NCBI GenBank assembly: GCA_029961055.1
Contig: JASBVM010000009.1
Span: 1-64,000, forward strand
Reading direction: 5' to 3'
Source of the DNA: Bacillota bacterium
GTDB taxonomy: Bacteria > Bacillota > Sulfobacillia > JAIMAT01
Length of the DNA: 64,000 bases
Under the pieces are notes generated by a model. That model did no database searches. It was given only the letters and a program-made list of their open reading frames with translations, and was not told the DNA's origin. The stretch's first letter is position 1, and every line of letters begins with the position of its first letter. Of the stretch, positions 61,749-64,000 are shown in pieces. The position numbers were made by a program, and so were the translations under genes.

Positions 61749-63555
61749 CGGCGCCCACCTCCTCCAGCACACCCTGGGCGATCTCGGTCGGCGCCAGCGG
61801 CCGGCCGTCGTAGCGGCGGACCAGCGCCTCCGCCTGGTAGCCGGTCATCATCCTCAGGAAGCGCCGGAACTGCCCCGTGTAGTTCTGCTCCACCACCACC
61901 CCGCGGCGCACCCGGCGCAGCTCCCGCTCCGCCGCCTCCACGTGGAAGGGCCAGATGTCGGTCCAATGGAGCAGGTTGGCGCGCACGCCCCGGGCCTGGA
62001 GCACCTCCAGCGCCTCGCGGGCCGGTCCCAGCGTGGAGCCCCAGGTGAGGAGCGTCACCTCCGCCTCTTCGGGCCCCACCCGGCGCGGCCCGCGCACGTC
62101 GCCGGCCGCCAGCGCCGTCTCCAGCTTCCGCATCCGCTTCTCCATCATCCGCCTGCGGTTGTCCATCTCCTCGGTGATGTGGCCGGCCTCGTCATGCTCG
62201 TCGCTGGACGCGCCGTAGACCGCCTGCGGGTCGCCGGGGATCACGCGCGGCGAGATGCCGTCGGCGGTGAAGGCGAAGCGGAGGTACCCGTCCCGCCTCC
62301 CGGCCGAGCCGTCTTGCTGCCCGCCACCCGCCCCCCGCTCCCCGGGAAGCGGCTTCTCCCCGGGACGCCGCGTCTTCCCCCGGTCGATGGGCACCGCGTC
62401 GCGCCGGAGCTGGCCGAACTCCAGCGTGCGCAGGCTCGAGGCCAGGAACTCGTCGCTGAGCACGATCACCGGCGCCTGGTACCTCTCGGCCAGGTTGAAG
62501 GCGCGCATCGCCGTCTCGAAGGCGTCCACGTGGTCGCCGGGTGCCAGGACGAAGCGCGGGAAGTCGCCCTGGGAGGCGTGCAGGACGAAGAGCAGGTCAC
62601 CCTGCTCGGTCCGGGTGGGCAGGCCGGTGGAGGGCCCACCCCGCTGGACGTCCACCACCACCACCGGCGTCTCCGTCATGCCGGCCAGACCCAGCGCCTC
62701 GGTCATCAACGAGAAGCCGCCGCCGGAGGTGGAGCACATCGCCCTCGCGCCGGCGAAACCCGCGCCGATGGCCATACAGACGGCCGCCAGCTCGTCTTCG
62801 GCGTGCTTGGTGACCACGCCCAGCGGCTCGGCGTGGGCCGTCATCCACTCCAGGATGGTGGTGGCCGGGGTCATGGGGTAGGCGGCGATGAAGCGGCAGC
62901 CGGCCGCCACCGCCCCCAGGCTGAAGGCGTGGTTCCCGTGGAGGAGCATCCGCTCCGGCTGCCCCGGACGGCCGGGCAGGCGGTAGCGGAAGCGGGCGGC
63001 CTCGGGCGAGCCGGCCACCAGGGCGTAGGTCTCGCGGGCCACCGCCAGGTTCCCCTCCACCGCCGTCTCGCCCTTGCGTGCGAAGTTCCGCCGGATCACC
63101 TCCTCCATCTGCCCCAGCGGGAAGTGGAGGAGGCCGGCCGCCGCCGCCAGCGCCGCGGTGTTCATCATCACCTTGCTTCCGTGGCGGACGGCGATCTCGT
63201 TCATCGGCACCGGCACCGCCAGCCGGCCGCTCCGCTCGACGGCGGTGCGGTCGAGGCGGAAGGAGCTGTCGTAGATGACGGCGGCATCCGGCGCCAGCTT
63301 CTCCAGGTGGAGCTCCACCGACTCGGCGGTCAGGGCGAGGAGCAGCGCCGGCGGCTCCGCGTGCGAGGCGACGGGCCGTGTCGCCGCCCGGATCTGGTAG
63401 AAGTTGTGGCCCCCGCGGATGCGCGAGCGGTAGTCGGCGATGCAGAAGATGTGGTAGCCCGCCCGGGCCAGCGCGCTGGAGAAGCCGGCGCCGCTGGACT
63501 CGACGCCCTGGCCGGCGTCGCCGCCGATCACCAGGCTGACGTCCTGGTCGCGCAC
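61738..63555 (-). CDS. korA: 2-oxoacid:ferredoxin oxidoreductase, fused gamma-alpha subunit
   Basis: A 605-residue fusion. The gamma domain (about 1-190) opens VSLVIGGDAGQGVESSG. The alpha domain follows with GNHAFSLGAVAAGCRF, AAYPMTPATTILEWM, MCSTSGGGFSLMTEALGLAG and QRGGPSTGLPTRTEQGDL. This is the KorA layout with KorB as partner. The GTG at 63555 fits the conserved start. A strong AAGGAGGG site further up points to an ACG 14 codons earlier (see findings). Confidence 0.92.
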   Translation of the reverse strand: MRDQDVSLVIGGDAGQGVESSGAGFSSALARAGYHIFCIADYRSRIRGGHNFYQIRAATRPVASHAEPPALLLALTAESVELHLEKLAPDAAVIYDSSFRLDRTAVERSGRLAVPVPMNEIAVRHGSKVMMNTAALAAAAGLLHFPLGQMEEVIRRNFARKGETAVEGNLAVARETYALVAGSPEAARFRYRLPGRPGQPERMLLHGNHAFSLGAVAAGCRFIAAYPMTPATTILEWMTAHAEPLGVVTKHAEDELAAVCMAIGAGFAGARAMCSTSGGGFSLMTEALGLAGMTETPVVVVDVQRGGPSTGLPTRTEQGDLLFVLHASQGDFPRFVLAPGDHVDAFETAMRAFNLAERYQAPVIVLSDEFLASSLRTLEFGQLRRDAVPIDRGKTRRPGEKPLPGERGAGGGQQDGSAGRRDGYLRFAFTADGISPRVIPGDPQAVYGASSDEHDEAGHITEEMDNRRRMMEKRMRKLETALAAGDVRGPRRVGPEEAEVTLLTWGSTLGPAREALEVLQARGVRANLLHWTDIWPFHVEAAERELRRVRRGVVVEQNYTGQFRRFLRMMTGYQAEALVRRYDGRPLAPTEIAQGVLEEVGAGVR

Positions 63556-63703
63556 GCCGTCACTCTCGGAGGCGGCCGTGGCGCATCCCTCCTTCCGACG
63601 CCCGCCGGCTGCGGAGAGGCCGCGCCAGGCCGAGCCTGGCCCGCGAGGCCGCACGGGCGGAGACCGACTTGATTCTTTCTCGCGAAGGGGGAAGCTATGC
63701 GAC

Positions 63704-63733
63704 GCGGGCGGCGACCCCGGGGTCGCCGCCCGC
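63704..63733 (-). terminator. 30-bp palindrome downstream of tRNA-Arg
   Basis: Positions 63704-63718 and 63719-63733 are perfectly complementary; the hairpin folds with a short CCGG loop. It lies 54 bp after the tRNA 3' end on the same strand and probably ends its transcript. Confidence 0.55.
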
Positions 63734-63786
63734 TCACCGCCAGCCGTGAGAACCTGAAACCGCGCCGGGAAGAGGACCGGGAAAGG

Positions 63787-63861
63787 TGGTGCGCCTAGGA
63801 GGATTCGAACCTCCGCACCCGGCTCCGGAGGCCGGTGCTCTATCCCCTGAGCTATAGGCGC
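63787..63861 (-). tRNA. tRNA-Arg (anticodon CCG)
   Basis: A 75-nt tRNA with acceptor GCGCCTA/TAGGCGC, discriminator A, encoded CCA, anticodon loop CTCCGGA (CCG, reads CGG) and a T arm with GGTTCGAATCC. Stands alone near the right edge; the last 139 bp of the window show nothing. Confidence 0.97.
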
Positions 63862-64000
63862 GTCGACGGCTGCATTATAGCGCTCCGCGCCGCCGGTTCA
63901 CAACGCGCCCGCCCACCAGCCGGGCGCTCGGAGCCGCCGCACCGCGGGCGCACCCGGCGCCGAACGGAGCAGCGAGGCCTGTTCCGCCGCCGTCCTTCCT

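Overview
The window is about 72% G+C, has densely packed genes with many stop/start overlaps (ATGA, GTGA) and strong purine-rich ribosome binding sites, and uses TTG and GTG starts freely. An alpha/beta-type small acid-soluble spore protein, the gap-pgk-tpiA-gpmI-eno and secG-rnr-smpB-ssrA gene orders and an assimilatory APS reductase point to a high-GC, spore-forming Bacillota of the Thermaerobacter/Symbiobacterium/Sulfobacillus kind. The genus is inference. No insertion sequence, phage, CRISPR array or rRNA was seen.

Layout. 1-1670 (minus): the start of an ABC transporter ATPase, preceded by a membrane protein and an ECF-type sigma factor that has a textbook ECF promoter. 1870-7820 (minus): a DUF2079 membrane protein coupled to a GtrA-GT2 glycosyltransferase, then an EAL/HD-GYP pair for cyclic di-GMP turnover whose first gene carries a 13-bp G tract near its start. 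8074-12011 (minus): tig-clpP-clpX behind an extended -10 promoter, and a five-tRNA operon (Gly-Arg-His-Gln-Leu). 12194-24235: a DUF488 gene (plus), tRNA-Pro, rdgB, tmRNA, smpB, an orphan CcmH, a spore protein, rnr, secG and the whole lower glycolytic block, all minus except DUF488.

24400-28829 (minus): a NptA-like transporter and a trx-hemL-(P-loop/Asp23 fusion)-HAD operon. 28830-29355 is a non-coding stretch with paired repeats. 29356-33297 (plus): a degenerate alkaline-phosphatase-fold protein, a small GlsB-like membrane protein and an S9 peptidase. 33412-34533 (minus): Nudix and WrbA. 34766-39096 (plus): DegV, a small membrane protein, a secreted M1 metallopeptidase and a coupled membrane protein. 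39167-42716: a glycoside cassette (GH4, PIG-L deacetylase, divergent GPH transporter) followed by mutY. 43899-50301 (minus): a divergent FGGY-kinase-like protein, PstS with a three-repeat Pho box, endonuclease IV, a membrane hydrolase and an M61 peptidase. 50481: CorA (plus).

51471-57955: a leucine-catabolism (liu-like) cluster. An isovaleryl-CoA-dehydrogenase-like gene diverges from a TetR regulator, followed by both methylcrotonyl-CoA carboxylase subunits and a thioesterase. 58386-60324: assimilatory sulfate reduction (cysH-sat). 60368-63555 (minus): DUF2267 and a two-subunit 2-oxoacid:ferredoxin oxidoreductase. 63787-63861: tRNA-Arg(CCG).

Most gene ends carry perfect GC-rich hairpins without a U tract. 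Three genes (an M1 peptidase, mutY and korA) lack a well placed ATG, GTG or TTG start. The most notable items are the poly-G tract in the EAL gene, the P-loop/Asp23 fusion, the tmRNA with an unusual T-arm, the isolated System I CcmH, and the apparently catalytically degenerate phosphatase-like and kinase-like proteins.
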